NCBI GenBank assembly: GCA_963840095.1
Contig: CAWIXN010000002.1
Span: forward strand, 1-64,000
From: DATBGO01 sp963840095
GTDB taxonomy: Bacteria; Actinomycetota; Actinomycetes; Streptosporangiales; Streptosporangiaceae
Direction: 5' to 3'
Length of the DNA: 64,000 nucleotides
Positions within the stretch are counted from its first letter, which is position 1. Every line of letters begins with the position of its first letter. Position numbers and translations under genes: made by a program. Of the stretch, positions 42,901 through 52,800 are shown piece after piece. The notes below the pieces were generated by a model. That model had not been told where the DNA came from. It saw only the letters and a program-made list of their open reading frames with translations, and made no database searches.

Positions 42901-45018
42901 GTGATAGTCACCTTCTACTCGTATAAGGGCGGCGTCGGCAGGTCCATGGCCCTGGTCAATGTCGGGGAGATGCTGGCCGATGTCGGCTACAACGTCATTC
43001 TGTGCGATTTCGATCTTGAAGCCCCCGGCCTCGAACGTTACGTGTCGGATGACGCCGACTCAGCAATCGCCATGCACGCCCACCGCGGCGTCGTCGACCT
43101 GCTGGAGGAGTACAAGGAGACGCTCGCGAAGCCGCGCGACCAGCGCGCGGAGCAAACTCACGTGCAGGAGGTGCCGGAAGGATTCGCCGATGTGAACGGG
43201 CTCCTGCTACGGCGTCCCGCTAGCTGCGCCACGCTGATTCCGTCGAAGAACGCGCAGCGCCTCGGGCAGCTCCGGCTGCTCGGGGCCGGACGGCGGGACG
43301 GCGAGTGGGCCGCACATTACAGCCAGCGGGTGCAGCGTTTTGACTGGTCCGATTTTTACGAGCGGTGGGCGGGCGCAGCGTATCTCGACTTCTTCCGCGA
43401 TGACCTGATCGCCGGCCAGACGGTCGTCCTCCTCGACAGCCGCACCGGCGTGACCGAGCACGGTGGCATCTGCACGCATCACTTGGCCGACCTGGTGATA
43501 CTGCTGTCCGCGCCCAACGACATCAATATTGACGGCACGAAGTGGATGGCGAACATCCTGGCGCACGCGGATGTCAGCGCACTGCGCCATGGCCGGCCGC
43601 TGCTGGCCATGCCGGTGGCCGCCCGAGTCGAGATCGCGTCGCAGGCCCAGGAGCTGGCCGCGTTCCGCGCCCGGTTCGAGTCCGAGTTCGCCGCCGCGGT
43701 CCCGGCGGCGGCCGGTGACGGCCGGGAATTCATTCAGGATTCCGAGATTCCCTACATCCCCTATTTCGCATTCACCGAGCGGGTAGTCGCGCGGCAGACT
43801 GATACGCCGCACCGGGAGCTGTACCGGGCTTACGAGGCGCTGGCGCAGGCGATCGTCGGCGTGGGACTGGCGGGCGACCTGGTCGCGGTCCCCCGCCGCC
43901 ATGACTGGCTCGACACTCGGCGTCTCAGCCAGGCCAGCCAAGGCCTCAAGGCCATCCTCGAGCGCCACCGACTGTGGCTTGAGTCTGACCACACGGCCGG
44001 AAGCCGCGCGATACTGCGCGGCCGCGATCTGAGCCGCGAGCAGTTCATCGGCGCCGACTTGCGCGAGGCCGACCTGGCCGAATCGAATCTGGCCCTCGCC
44101 GACCTGCGGGAAGCCAGGCTAGATGACGCGAAGCTGGGCGGCGCGATCCTCACCGGCACGATCATGCAGGACACGCGCCTGGTCAACGCCGACCTGCGGA
44201 GCGCCGACCTCACCGGCGCCGTCATGACCGGCGCGGCGCTGGACAACTGCTGCCTGGACGACAGCCGCCTGGAGGGCGCCACCCTCGCGGGTGCCACTCT
44301 GCGCTTCGCGTCGCTCACCCGGGCTGTCCTGACCAGGGCAAGCCTGGCGGGCTGCGATCTTAGAGACGCCGATCTGACGGACGCGGTGCTGCTCGGCGCG
44401 GACCTGCGGGCGGCGGACCTGCGCGGAGGGACCGGCATTGACGCTCGGGAGCTCAGGCAGGGGATCATAGACGCGACCACACGCCTGGATCCGCCGGCCG
44501 CGACGAGAACGGGCACAGGCTCCCGGTCGGCGGAGCCGGCCTCGGCGGACCGCCGGGCTCCCGAGATCCTGCCAGTAAGCGCGGAGCGCGACTTTCCGGC
44601 CTTCGCCACCGAGTTTCGCTTTCTGGAGAAAGAGATCCTGCCGTCGTTTCGGGATGCGAGCGAGCGCGCGAACAGGCTGGCCTACTGGCATCGGTCCAGT
44701 CAGGCCGCCATTCTCGCCGTTATCGGGTGCGCCGTCGTCATCGGCCTGACGGCCTTCCTGGGCGCCAGCACGGCTCCCGGCCTCTGGCTCGTCGCGGTTC
44801 CGTCAGTAGCCGTAGCCGCCACCGCCTCCCTGACGGTCATCGGCAACCTCCGCAGATGGCAGGAACGGTCAACTGCTCTCCATCTCACAGCCGAGCGGCT
44901 ACGGCGCGAGTACTTCCTCTACCTCGGGCGTCTGGGTGAATACGCCGACAAGGACACTCGCAACGACGTCCTGAAGAATGAGATCAAGAGGATCATGAAA
45001 AAGGACATCAGCTTATGA
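42901..45018 (+). CDS. KGGVGR NTPase fused to pentapeptide repeats and SLATT-like tail
   Basis: A 705-residue fusion. Residues 1-310 are a SIMIBI/ParA-MinD-like NTPase: VTFYSYKGGVGRSMALVNVG has the signature Lys (KGG), but Arg replaces the usual P-loop Lys; NVILCDFDLEAPGLERY and VVLLDSRTGVTEHGG are the Walker-A-prime and Walker-B regions. Residues 375-510 are pentapeptide repeats (ADLREADLAESNLALADLRE and onward), a right-handed beta-helix. The C-terminus has two membrane segments (about 601-621 and 628-648) and the SLATT-type helix TAERLRREYFLYLGRLGEYA. NTP-driven control of a membrane effector is the natural reading; it is inference. It overlaps the next gene by 4 bp. Confidence 0.8.
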   Translation: MIVTFYSYKGGVGRSMALVNVGEMLADVGYNVILCDFDLEAPGLERYVSDDADSAIAMHAHRGVVDLLEEYKETLAKPRDQRAEQTHVQEVPEGFADVNGLLLRRPASCATLIPSKNAQRLGQLRLLGAGRRDGEWAAHYSQRVQRFDWSDFYERWAGAAYLDFFRDDLIAGQTVVLLDSRTGVTEHGGICTHHLADLVILLSAPNDINIDGTKWMANILAHADVSALRHGRPLLAMPVAARVEIASQAQELAAFRARFESEFAAAVPAAAGDGREFIQDSEIPYIPYFAFTERVVARQTDTPHRELYRAYEALAQAIVGVGLAGDLVAVPRRHDWLDTRRLSQASQGLKAILERHRLWLESDHTAGSRAILRGRDLSREQFIGADLREADLAESNLALADLREARLDDAKLGGAILTGTIMQDTRLVNADLRSADLTGAVMTGAALDNCCLDDSRLEGATLAGATLRFASLTRAVLTRASLAGCDLRDADLTDAVLLGADLRAADLRGGTGIDARELRQGIIDATTRLDPPAATRTGTGSRSAEPASADRRAPEILPVSAERDFPAFATEFRFLEKEILPSFRDASERANRLAYWHRSSQAAILAVIGCAVVIGLTAFLGASTAPGLWLVAVPSVAVAATASLTVIGNLRRWQERSTALHLTAERLRREYFLYLGRLGEYADKDTRNDVLKNEIKRIMKKDISL

Positions 45019-45479
45019 TCGGGCCGAGCGATTTCACGACGCTCTACGAGCAATACCGGATTGGGGCCGCCATTCGCGGCCACGAGGAAAGGGCGCGTCT
45101 TCGCCGTCGCCAGCGCAACGTGCTGCTAGCAGCAACAGTCGTACTGCTGCTCCTTGCCGTCGTCAGCGACGTGCTGGCCAACAGCGGCCCATCCGGGTCC
45201 GCAGGCTGGACTTTCACCGGGGCTATCGTGACGTTCGCCGCAATGGTCGTGGCGGCTGGTCTCGCGTGGTCCGGCTACGGACGGCAGGCAAGGCTGCACC
45301 AGGAGGCCGCGGCCGCGCTTTCCGCGGTGCGCGAGAGCAAGCCAGGGCCTACGGCGCGCGAGGCCGACGTCAGCCAGTGGGTCTGGCAGGCTGAGACGAT
45401 CGTGCACGGCGCGCTGGCTGATCCGTCGCCGCTGCGGGGCACGCTTACGCCGCCGCCGGCCGGCCGCCCGACGCGATGA
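45015..45479 (+). CDS. Two-TM protein of the conflict operon
   Basis: A 154-residue protein coupled to the NTPase gene by ATGA. The N-terminal helix (FTTLYEQYRIGAAIRGHEER) is basic and is followed by membrane segments at about 36-55 (VLLAATVVLLLLAVVSDVLA) and 62-88 (WTFTGAIVTFAAMVVAAGLA), then a soluble helix with WVWQAETIVHGAL. It resembles the SLATT layout (helix, two TM, helix) but has no sequence signature I can name. Probably a membrane partner of the NTPase fusion. Confidence 0.65.
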   Translation: MIGPSDFTTLYEQYRIGAAIRGHEERARLRRRQRNVLLAATVVLLLLAVVSDVLANSGPSGSAGWTFTGAIVTFAAMVVAAGLAWSGYGRQARLHQEAAAALSAVRESKPGPTAREADVSQWVWQAETIVHGALADPSPLRGTLTPPPAGRPTR

Positions 45480-45508
45480 GCACGCCCGGCGTCAGCCCAC
45501 GCGCGAGC

Positions 45509-45790
45509 GCTGGAGCCAGCCGGTGGTGGCCAGGCTGGAGGCCCGAGCGCAACCCCTTCCATGGACACCCTGCCGGCTGTCCTTCGGCATTTCTGGGGCC
45601 GCCGCCGGTGCTGGGAGTGGCCGGCTGGGGGATGATACGGAACGTGTCAGCCGAGTATTCCGCGGCCCGGTGTTGCGGGTATGCCGCGGAGCTGCGCGGC
45701 GAGCTGGCTGATCTGCGAGCAGGGGTGGATGAACTCGCCAGGGCCACGGCTGGGGCCGGTGAGGCCGCCCGGTTAGGGCGGTTCGGGCCG
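45509..45790 (+). repeat. Ghost of the HigA antitoxin gene and its tail, copy C
   Basis: 45509-45571 matches the antitoxin gene from 8877 on (GCTGGAGCCAGCCGGTGGTG, and CCATGGACACCCTG) with single-base losses. 45572-45760 then matches 9078-9290, so about 130 bp of the 8.9-9.1 kb locus are missing. It ends about 30-60 bp before ligase copy 2. Confidence 0.75.
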
Positions 45791-45822
45791 TGGCCAGCGG
45801 AGGAGTGATGAGGCATTGTCTC

Positions 45823-47601
45823 AGGAGGCTTCGATGGATCTCATCGCACGGCTGCGCAGGGACGGTGAGATGGTCACCGAACGGCTCGGTCACTGGGCGG
45901 CGGCCGCCGGGGAGCGGCCATTTTTCCACTACGGCGAGGACGGTGTCACGCTGACGTACGCGGATTTCGCTCGCCGCACGGACGCGATCGCCGGGAATCT
46001 TACCGCGAACGGCGTGGCCAAGGGCGACCGGGTGAGCGTGTTCTGCGCAAACCCGATAGTGAGCGCGCTCGTGATGTTCGGCACATGGAAGACAGGCGCG
46101 CTGTACTGTCCGGTCAACTTTGCCTTTACCGGTCGGCTGCTGGCTTATCAGCTTGCCGACACCGGTCCGAAGCTGATCGTTACCGAGCCCCGCCTGCTGC
46201 CCGGCCTGAATGCTGTCGCCGCCTCGCTTTCCGGGGAGCCGGCGGTGGTCGTATACGACGCACCGCCCGAGGCGCACGACTATATGTCAGAGCGGGACGC
46301 CTCGGTTCTGCCTGAAATTGCCTGGGCCGAGCTGACCGCCGATACGACCGCCCCGCGGGTCGACGTCGCCTTCGACGACCCCGCCAACATTGTCTACACC
46401 TCGGGTACGACCGGCCCGGCGAAGGGCGTCGTTCAGCCCTACCGCTGGATGGCGCAGTACACGTATGCCCTGCGCAGGGTGGTCACATCCGATGACGTGA
46501 TCTACAACGATCTCCCGATGTACCACGTGGGCGGTGCCATCGCCAATGTGGTGCGGGCGGCATGGGCCGGGTGCGAGGTCGCCGTCTGGGACCGGTTCAG
46601 CCCGAACGCATTCTGGGACCGCATCAGTTCCAGGCGGGCAACGACGGCCATCCTGCTGGACGTGATGATTCCGTGGCTGATCAAAGCGCCCGAGAGCGAC
46701 GGGGACCGCCGCAACACCCTGAACAAAGTGCATATGCAGCCGCTGCCGCAGCACCACGCGCAGGTCGCCCGGAGGTTCGGCTTCGACTTCGTCAGCGCCG
46801 GCTTCGGACAGACCGAATCCGGAGCGCCGTTGTCAGGGCTCATCGAAGAGACGGCGGAGGGCGAGGGGACGCCGGGTGATCTGTATCGCGGCCTCAGCCA
46901 CGCGCAGGTGCGGGAGGTGGCCGCGCGCGACGGGATCCCGGTCCTGCCGGGCGGTGCCGTCGCGCGGAAGGGCTTCATGGGATTGCCGGCGCCATTCGTC
47001 CAGGCCGCGCTGCTCAACGAACACGACGAAGAATGCCTGGACGAGGAGCCCGGCCAGCTCGCGTTCCGCCCGAAACTGCCGGCCCTTTTCCTCACCGGAT
47101 ACCTCGGCAAGCCGCAGGCCAGCCTCGCCGCCTTCGGCAACCTGTGGTTCCACACCGGCGATGCCGCCATCCGCGGTTCCGACGGATACTTCTACTTCAT
47201 CGACCGTCTCGGTGACCGCATCCGGGTACGCGGGGAGAACCTCTCATCCTTCCAGGTCGAGGATCTGCTTAACCAGCATCCGGACATCCGGCTCTGTGCC
47301 GTGTTCCCTATTCGCAGCGCGGAAGGCGACGAAGACGACATCGTCGCCTTCGTCGTGCCGGACGGCGCGACGCTCGACAAGGAAGCAGTGCACGCCTACG
47401 CGGCCGAGACGATGCCCAAGTACATGCGCCCAGCCCACATCAGGATTGTCGACGACATCCCGTGTACACCCACCAGCAAGATGGAGAAGTACAAACTACG
47501 GGCCCAGATCCTCGCCGAGCTCGGGATTACCCCCCCGTCGTGACAACGGCGACGCGCGCCGTCCGTTTACTGCATGCCCCGACCCGTCAAGAATCAACGC
47601 C
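45823..47601 (+). repeat. 1.78-kb direct repeat, copy 2
   Basis: Matches 25735-27513 with one base difference and an offset of exactly 20,088 bp. It begins at the AGGAGG of the ligase gene and ends 58 bp after its stop. Recombination between the copies would delete or invertlessly excise the 20 kb between them. Confidence 0.95.
45834..47543 (+). CDS. AMP-forming acyl-CoA ligase, CaiC-like, copy 2
   Basis: Protein sequence identical to the ligase at 25746-27455 (569 residues), with the same ATG and the same ribosome site AGGAGG; the single base difference is silent. An upstream in-frame ATG (45816) adds six residues but lies before the ribosome site and outside the repeat, so it is not used. 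In this copy the gene lies 244 bp upstream of an amidase gene in the same direction. An amide-to-acid-to-CoA route is conceivable: amidase releases an acid that the ligase activates. Confidence 0.9.
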   Translation: MDLIARLRRDGEMVTERLGHWAAAAGERPFFHYGEDGVTLTYADFARRTDAIAGNLTANGVAKGDRVSVFCANPIVSALVMFGTWKTGALYCPVNFAFTGRLLAYQLADTGPKLIVTEPRLLPGLNAVAASLSGEPAVVVYDAPPEAHDYMSERDASVLPEIAWAELTADTTAPRVDVAFDDPANIVYTSGTTGPAKGVVQPYRWMAQYTYALRRVVTSDDVIYNDLPMYHVGGAIANVVRAAWAGCEVAVWDRFSPNAFWDRISSRRATTAILLDVMIPWLIKAPESDGDRRNTLNKVHMQPLPQHHAQVARRFGFDFVSAGFGQTESGAPLSGLIEETAEGEGTPGDLYRGLSHAQVREVAARDGIPVLPGGAVARKGFMGLPAPFVQAALLNEHDEECLDEEPGQLAFRPKLPALFLTGYLGKPQASLAAFGNLWFHTGDAAIRGSDGYFYFIDRLGDRIRVRGENLSSFQVEDLLNQHPDIRLCAVFPIRSAEGDEDDIVAFVVPDGATLDKEAVHAYAAETMPKYMRPAHIRIVDDIPCTPTSKMEKYKLRAQILAELGITPPS

Positions 47602-47787
47602 GGGTTCTTCCGTCAGATACTCGGCCGCCGCAAGCACTGACAGCAGGCCCGCACGCCGAGCCACCGCTCGGTACGCGGAGCGCTGAGCTGAGATCAGCAT
47701 CGGCCGCCATTGTCACAAACTGGGCTGTGCTTACAGTTGAGGGGGACACGATCCCGGGGAGCATTTGTTACGGCACTGGAGGAGCAG

Positions 47788-49248
47788 ATGAAAGTCGAGG
47801 AGTACTGCGAGCACGACGCGACCGGGCTGGCGCAGCTGATTCGCTTACGGCAGGTGACCGCGGCGGAGGTCCAGCAGGCGGCGCGGGAGGCTATCCTGCG
47901 CGTCGATGATCGGCTGAACGCCGTGGTCGGCGAGCCGTTCGAGCGGCCTCTGTCCTACCGCGAGGATGGGCCCTTCGCCGGCGTGCCGTTCGTGGTCAAG
48001 GATCTGGTCTGCCATGCCGCTGGCGTCCCTCAGCGGGCGGGCACTCGGATGACCGGCGACGGGGTCCGCTTCGACTACGACACTTTCCTGATGGACCGTT
48101 TCCGCGCCGCGGGCTTGGCTACCGTGGCGATCACCACCACCCCGGAACTGGGCTTCAACGCCAACACGGAGGCTGTGACCTACGGCTCCACCCGCAATCC
48201 CTGGGATCTTTCCCGAAGTCCGGGGGGCTCGAGCGGCGGCACTGCGGCTCTGGTCGCGGCGGGGGCCATCCCGGTTGGCCACGGCAACGATGGGGGCGGC
48301 TCGATCCGCATCCCGGCGTCCTGCTGTGGCCTGGTGGGGCTGAAGCCAACGCGTGGCCGCACCTCGCTCGGTCCCGATTACAGCGAGGCTGTGAGCGGCT
48401 TCGCGATCGAATTCGCGCTGACCCGGACGCTCCGCGACTGTGCCGCGCTGCTAGACGCGGTGGCCGGCGAAATGCCCGGCGACCGCTACGTCATTCGGGA
48501 GCCGGAGCGTCCCTGGAGTCAGGAGCTGGGTGCTTCCCCAGGCCGCCTGCGGATTGCCTTCACGACACGTGCCTGGTCGGGCGTCCCGGTCGACCGCGAG
48601 TGCGAGGCGGCCGTGCAGAAGGTGGCCGGGGAGCTGCAGAGCCTGGGGCACGAGGTGGAGGAGGCATCCCCCAGCTTCGACGCCGAGGCGTTCCATCTGG
48701 CAAACGTGCGGATCTGGTGCGAGTTCCTGGCGGAGGGGATCAGCGCCCTCTCCGGCGTTCTGAGCGTTCAGCCCAGCCGCGAGAACCTGGAGGCGACCAC
48801 CTTCGCCTGCTACGAGTACGGGCGGCAGCTCACCGCACTCCAATGGGCTGAGGCTGGCGCGATCGTCAACCAGGTGAGCCGGAGCGTCGGTGCCTTTTTC
48901 ACCCGCTATGATCTTCTGCTCACGCCGACGATCGCGACGCCGCCCTACCCGCTCGGGGTACTCAACGCTGACGATTCCTCGCTCGACGCCGACGGCTGGA
49001 CGCGTAAGATCTTCACGCTCTGCCCCTTCACCGGTCTTTTCAACGCGACCGGGCAGCCGGCCCTGAGCCTGCCGCTGTCGATGTCCTCCGGTGGGCTGCC
49101 GATCGGAGTCCAGCTGGTCGGGCGGATGTGTGAGGAATCCGTCCTGTTCAGGGTCGGCAGCCAGCTGGACCAGGCGCTGCCATGGGCGGCCCGCCGGCCC
49201 AGCGTCAACGCCGCAGGGACGCCAGGAGCCGGCGCCTCAGGCGCGTAG
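47788..49248 (+). CDS. Amidase-signature family hydrolase
   Basis: A 486-residue amidase of the Ser-cisSer-Lys family. The catalytic Lys is in FAGVPFVVKDLVCHAAG near 70, the glycine/serine loop is SRSPGGSSGGTAALVAAGA near 150, and the nucleophile Ser is in GNDGGGSIRIPASCCGLVGL near 175. ATG 47788 is preceded by GGAGGAG. The enzyme hydrolyses C-N bonds of amides or carbamates; the substrate is unknown. No GatB or GatC gene is adjacent, so it is not the aminoacyl-tRNA amidotransferase. Confidence 0.9.
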   Translation: MKVEEYCEHDATGLAQLIRLRQVTAAEVQQAAREAILRVDDRLNAVVGEPFERPLSYREDGPFAGVPFVVKDLVCHAAGVPQRAGTRMTGDGVRFDYDTFLMDRFRAAGLATVAITTTPELGFNANTEAVTYGSTRNPWDLSRSPGGSSGGTAALVAAGAIPVGHGNDGGGSIRIPASCCGLVGLKPTRGRTSLGPDYSEAVSGFAIEFALTRTLRDCAALLDAVAGEMPGDRYVIREPERPWSQELGASPGRLRIAFTTRAWSGVPVDRECEAAVQKVAGELQSLGHEVEEASPSFDAEAFHLANVRIWCEFLAEGISALSGVLSVQPSRENLEATTFACYEYGRQLTALQWAEAGAIVNQVSRSVGAFFTRYDLLLTPTIATPPYPLGVLNADDSSLDADGWTRKIFTLCPFTGLFNATGQPALSLPLSMSSGGLPIGVQLVGRMCEESVLFRVGSQLDQALPWAARRPSVNAAGTPGAGASGA

Positions 49249-49540
49249 CGCACCCGCGGGGGGCGTGGATGACCTGCCGCGCTCGGTGTACGGCTTCCCG
49301 GTCGTGCCGGTGGCGATCAGGTGCCGCCGGCGGCGGCCGACGAACTGCGGGTGCGGGTCGTCCAGCCCCGCATGGCCGTGATCGCCAGTCGGCCGTCCCT
49401 AACCGACGCGACCGATTCCGGTGTCGTACGGACCGCCAGCCAGCCCGGGTCCTCCAGCCCCGCCGGGTGAGAACGACTGGGTCATGTGGGCCGAGCGGGC
49501 GCATACCGAGCAGGAGGTCCATGCCGCGTCTGGTCAGTGC
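49249..49540. other. No supported gene
   Basis: Short GC-rich stretch after the amidase gene. No family resemblance on either strand. Confidence 0.35.
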
Positions 49541-49835
49541 GTCAGAATCCGTATTCGCAGGTCAGGATCTGCCGAGGGCACCTTTGGCTGCCCGGGTCGC
49601 CAGCATTGCGGTAGAACTCGTGGCTGACATACTCGCTGGTGCGGCCGGTGGCCGAAAACCCAGGAATTCGCCAGAGTGGGTGCCGCGGGACCTCAGACGG
49701 ACAGCGAACCAGTTCTGTGCAGCGATGATTTCCTGGATGTGCGCCTGAGCGTCGGGCAGCCCACGCTTCATTATCTCGACACCTGGCCGCCCGGCCACGG
49801 GGTCTTGCAGCTTGACGACGTGCTGTAGACATGAA
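49541..49835 (-). pseudogene. SnoaL-like ester cyclase, frameshifted
   Basis: The minus strand reads QHVVKLQDPVAGRPGVEIMK, GLPDAQAHIQEIIAAQNWFA and RSRGTHSGEFLGF in one frame, then SATGRTSEYVSHEFYRNAGD in the next. The block RGTHSGEFLG followed by a TGR turn is characteristic of SnoaL-like polyketide cyclase/NTF2-fold proteins. One frameshift near 49645; both ends are incomplete. Confidence 0.6.
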
Positions 49836-49888
49836 TGGGGTGACAGGCATGCCCGGCCTCGCAGTTACGTGATCATAGACGCAACCGT

Positions 49889-52800
49889 CTAGGGATCTTC
49901 ATCCACAGACCCTTGACCTGCGCTGCGCGCCACGTCACCGACGAGCGATTGTGCGGCCGCCAGCTCCCGCTGCCATCCGGTGTTGGCAGGATCCTGCTCA
50001 GCCAGCCGTTTGAAGATGGCCAGTGACTGGGTGTACGCCTGCTCTGCCGCCGCCAGGTCGCCCCGTGCCCGCGCCACATCACCGACCGAGCGGTGGGTGA
50101 TCGCCAGGTCCTGCTGCCAGCCGGAGTTGGCAGGTTCCTGCGCCGACAGCCGTTCGGAGATGGCCAGGTCCTGGCTGTACGCCTGCTCCGCCGCCGTCAG
50201 GTCGCCCCGCGCCTGCGCCACGCCACCGAGCCGGTTATGGGCGACCGCCAGCTCCCGCTGCCATCCGGTGTTGGCCGGATCCTGCGCCGCCAGCCGTTTG
50301 AAGATGGCCAGTGACTGGGTGTACGCGTGCTCCGCCGCCGCCAGGTCGCCGCGTGCCTGCGCTACATCACCGACGAGCAGGTCCGCGACCGCCAGCTCCC
50401 GCTGCCAGCCGGAGTTGGCCGGATCCTGCTCCGCCAGCCGTTCGGAGATCGCCCGGTACTGGGTGTACGCCTGCTCCGCCGCCGCCAGATCGCCCCGCGC
50501 CTGCGCCACGCCACCGAGCCGGTTATGGGCGACCGCCAGGTCCCGCTGCCCGCCGGAGTTGGCAGGATCCTGCTCAGCCAGCCGTTTGAAGATGGCCAGT
50601 GACTGGGTGTACGCCTGCTCCGCCGCCGCCAGGTCGCCGCGCGCCTGCGCCACATCACCGATCCGGTTGTATGCGCCTGCCAGGTCCTGCTGCCAGCCGG
50701 AGTTGGCCGGATCCTGCTCAGCCAGCCGTTTGAAGATGGCCCGGTACTGGGTGTACGCCTGCTCCGCCGCCGCCAGGTCGCCGCGCGCTTGCGCCACATC
50801 ACCGATCCGGTTGTATGCGCCTGCCAGGTCCTGCTGCCAGCCGGAGTTGGCCGGATCCTGCTCAGCCAGCCGTTTGAAGATGGCCCGGTACTGGGTGTAC
50901 GCCTGCTCCGCCGCCGCCAGGTCGCCGCGCGCTTGCGCCACATCACCGATCCGGTTGTATGCGCCTGCCAGGTCCTGCTGCCAGCCGGAGTTGGCCGGAT
51001 CCTGCTCAGCCAGCCGTTCGGAGATGGCCCGGTACTGGGTGTACGCCTGCTCCGCCGCCGCCAGGTCGCCGCGCGCTTGCGCCACGCCACCGACCGAGCG
51101 GTGCGTGATCGCCAGGTCCTGCTGCCAGCCGGAGTTCGCAGGATCCTGCTCCGCCAGCCGTTCGGAGATGGCCAGTGACTGGCTGTACGCCTGCTCCGCC
51201 GCCGCCAGGTCGCCGCGCGCCTGCGCCACATCACCAACGAGCAGGTCCGCGACCGCCAGCTCCCGCTGCCAGCCGGAGTTCGCACGATCCTGCTCAGCCA
51301 GCCGTTCGGAGATGGCCCGGTACTGGGTGTACGCGTGCTCCGCCGCCGCCAGGTCGCCCCGTGCCTGCACCACGATGCCGAGCCTGTTGTGTGCGACCGC
51401 CAGCCCCTGCTGCCATCCGGTGTTGGCAGGATCCTGCTCAGCCAGCCGTTCGGAGATGGCCAGTGACTGGGTGTACGCCTGCTCCGCCGCCGCCAGGTCG
51501 CCCCGTGCCCGCGCCACATCACCGACCGAGCGGTGGGTGATCGCCAGGTCCTGCTGCCAGCCGGAGTTGGCAGGATCCTGCTCAGCCAGCCGTTCGGAGA
51601 TGGCCAGGTCCTGGCTGTACGCTCGCTCCGCCGCCGTCAGGTCGCCCCGCGCCTGCGCCACGCCACCGAGCCGGTTATGGGCGGTCGCCAGCTCCCGCTG
51701 CCAGCCGGTGTTGGCCGGATCCTGCGCCGCCAGCCGTTCGGAGATGGCCAGTGACTGGGTGTACGCGTGCTCCGCCGCCGCCAGGTCGCCGCGTGCCTGC
51801 GCTACATCACCGACGAGCAGGTCCGCGACCGCCAGCTCCCGCTGCCAGCCGGAGTTGGCCGGATCCTGCTCAGCCAGCCGTTTGAAGATGGCCCGGTACT
51901 GGCTGTACGCCTGCCCCGCCGCCGCCAGGTCGCCCCGCGCCTGCGCTACATCACCGACCCGGTTGTATGCGCCTGCCAGGTCCCGCTGCCAGCCGGAGTT
52001 GGCAGGATCCTGCTCTGCCAGCCGTTCGGAGATGGCCAAGTCCTGGGTGTACGCCTGCTCCGCGGCCGCCAGGTCGCCGCGCGCCTGCGCCACATCACCG
52101 ACAGAGCGGTGTGTGATCGCCAGGTCCTGCTGCCATCCGGAGTTGGCAGGATCCTGCGCCGCCAGCCGTTCGGAGATGGCCCGGTACTGGGTGTACCCTC
52201 GCTCCGCCGCCGCCAGGTCGCCCCGCGCCTGCGCCACGCCACCGAGCCGGTAATGGGCGACCGCCAGGTCCCGCTGCCAGCCGGTGTTGGTGGGATCCTG
52301 CGCCGCCAGCCGTTGGGAGATGGCCAGTGACTGGCTGTACGCCTGCTCCGCCGCCGCCAGGTCGCCCCGTGCCTGCGCCACATCACCAACGAGCAGGTCC
52401 GCGACCGCCAGCTCCCGCTGCCAGCCGGAGTTGGCCGGATCCTGCTCAGCCAGCCGTTCGGAGATCGCCCGGTACTGGGTGTACGCCTGCTCCGCCGCCG
52501 CCAGGTCGCCCCGCGCCTGCACCACGATGCCGAGCCTGTTGTGTGCGACCGCCAGCCCCTGCTGCCATCCGGTGCTGGCAGGATCCTGCTCAGCCAGCCG
52601 TTCGGAGATGGCCAGTGACCGGTTGTACGCCTGCTCCGCCGCCGCCAGGTCGCCCCGTGCCCGCGCCACATCACCAACGAGCAAGTATGCATCAGCCAGG
52701 TCCTGCTGCCAGCCGGTGTTGGCAGGACCCTGCTCAGCCAGCTGTTGGGAGATGGCCAGTGACTGGGTGTACGCCTGCTCCGCCGCCGCCAGGTCGCCGC

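Noticed and set aside
38910..45479. CBASS operon
   Set aside because: SLATT effectors occur in CBASS, but no nucleotidyltransferase of the CD-NTase type is encoded in or near the island.
49980..52253. 757-codon plus-strand frame
   Set aside because: It is the complement of the tandem TPR repeats; every 144-bp unit keeps the same antisense frame open, giving a repetitive Ser/Arg/Ala protein with no family sense.
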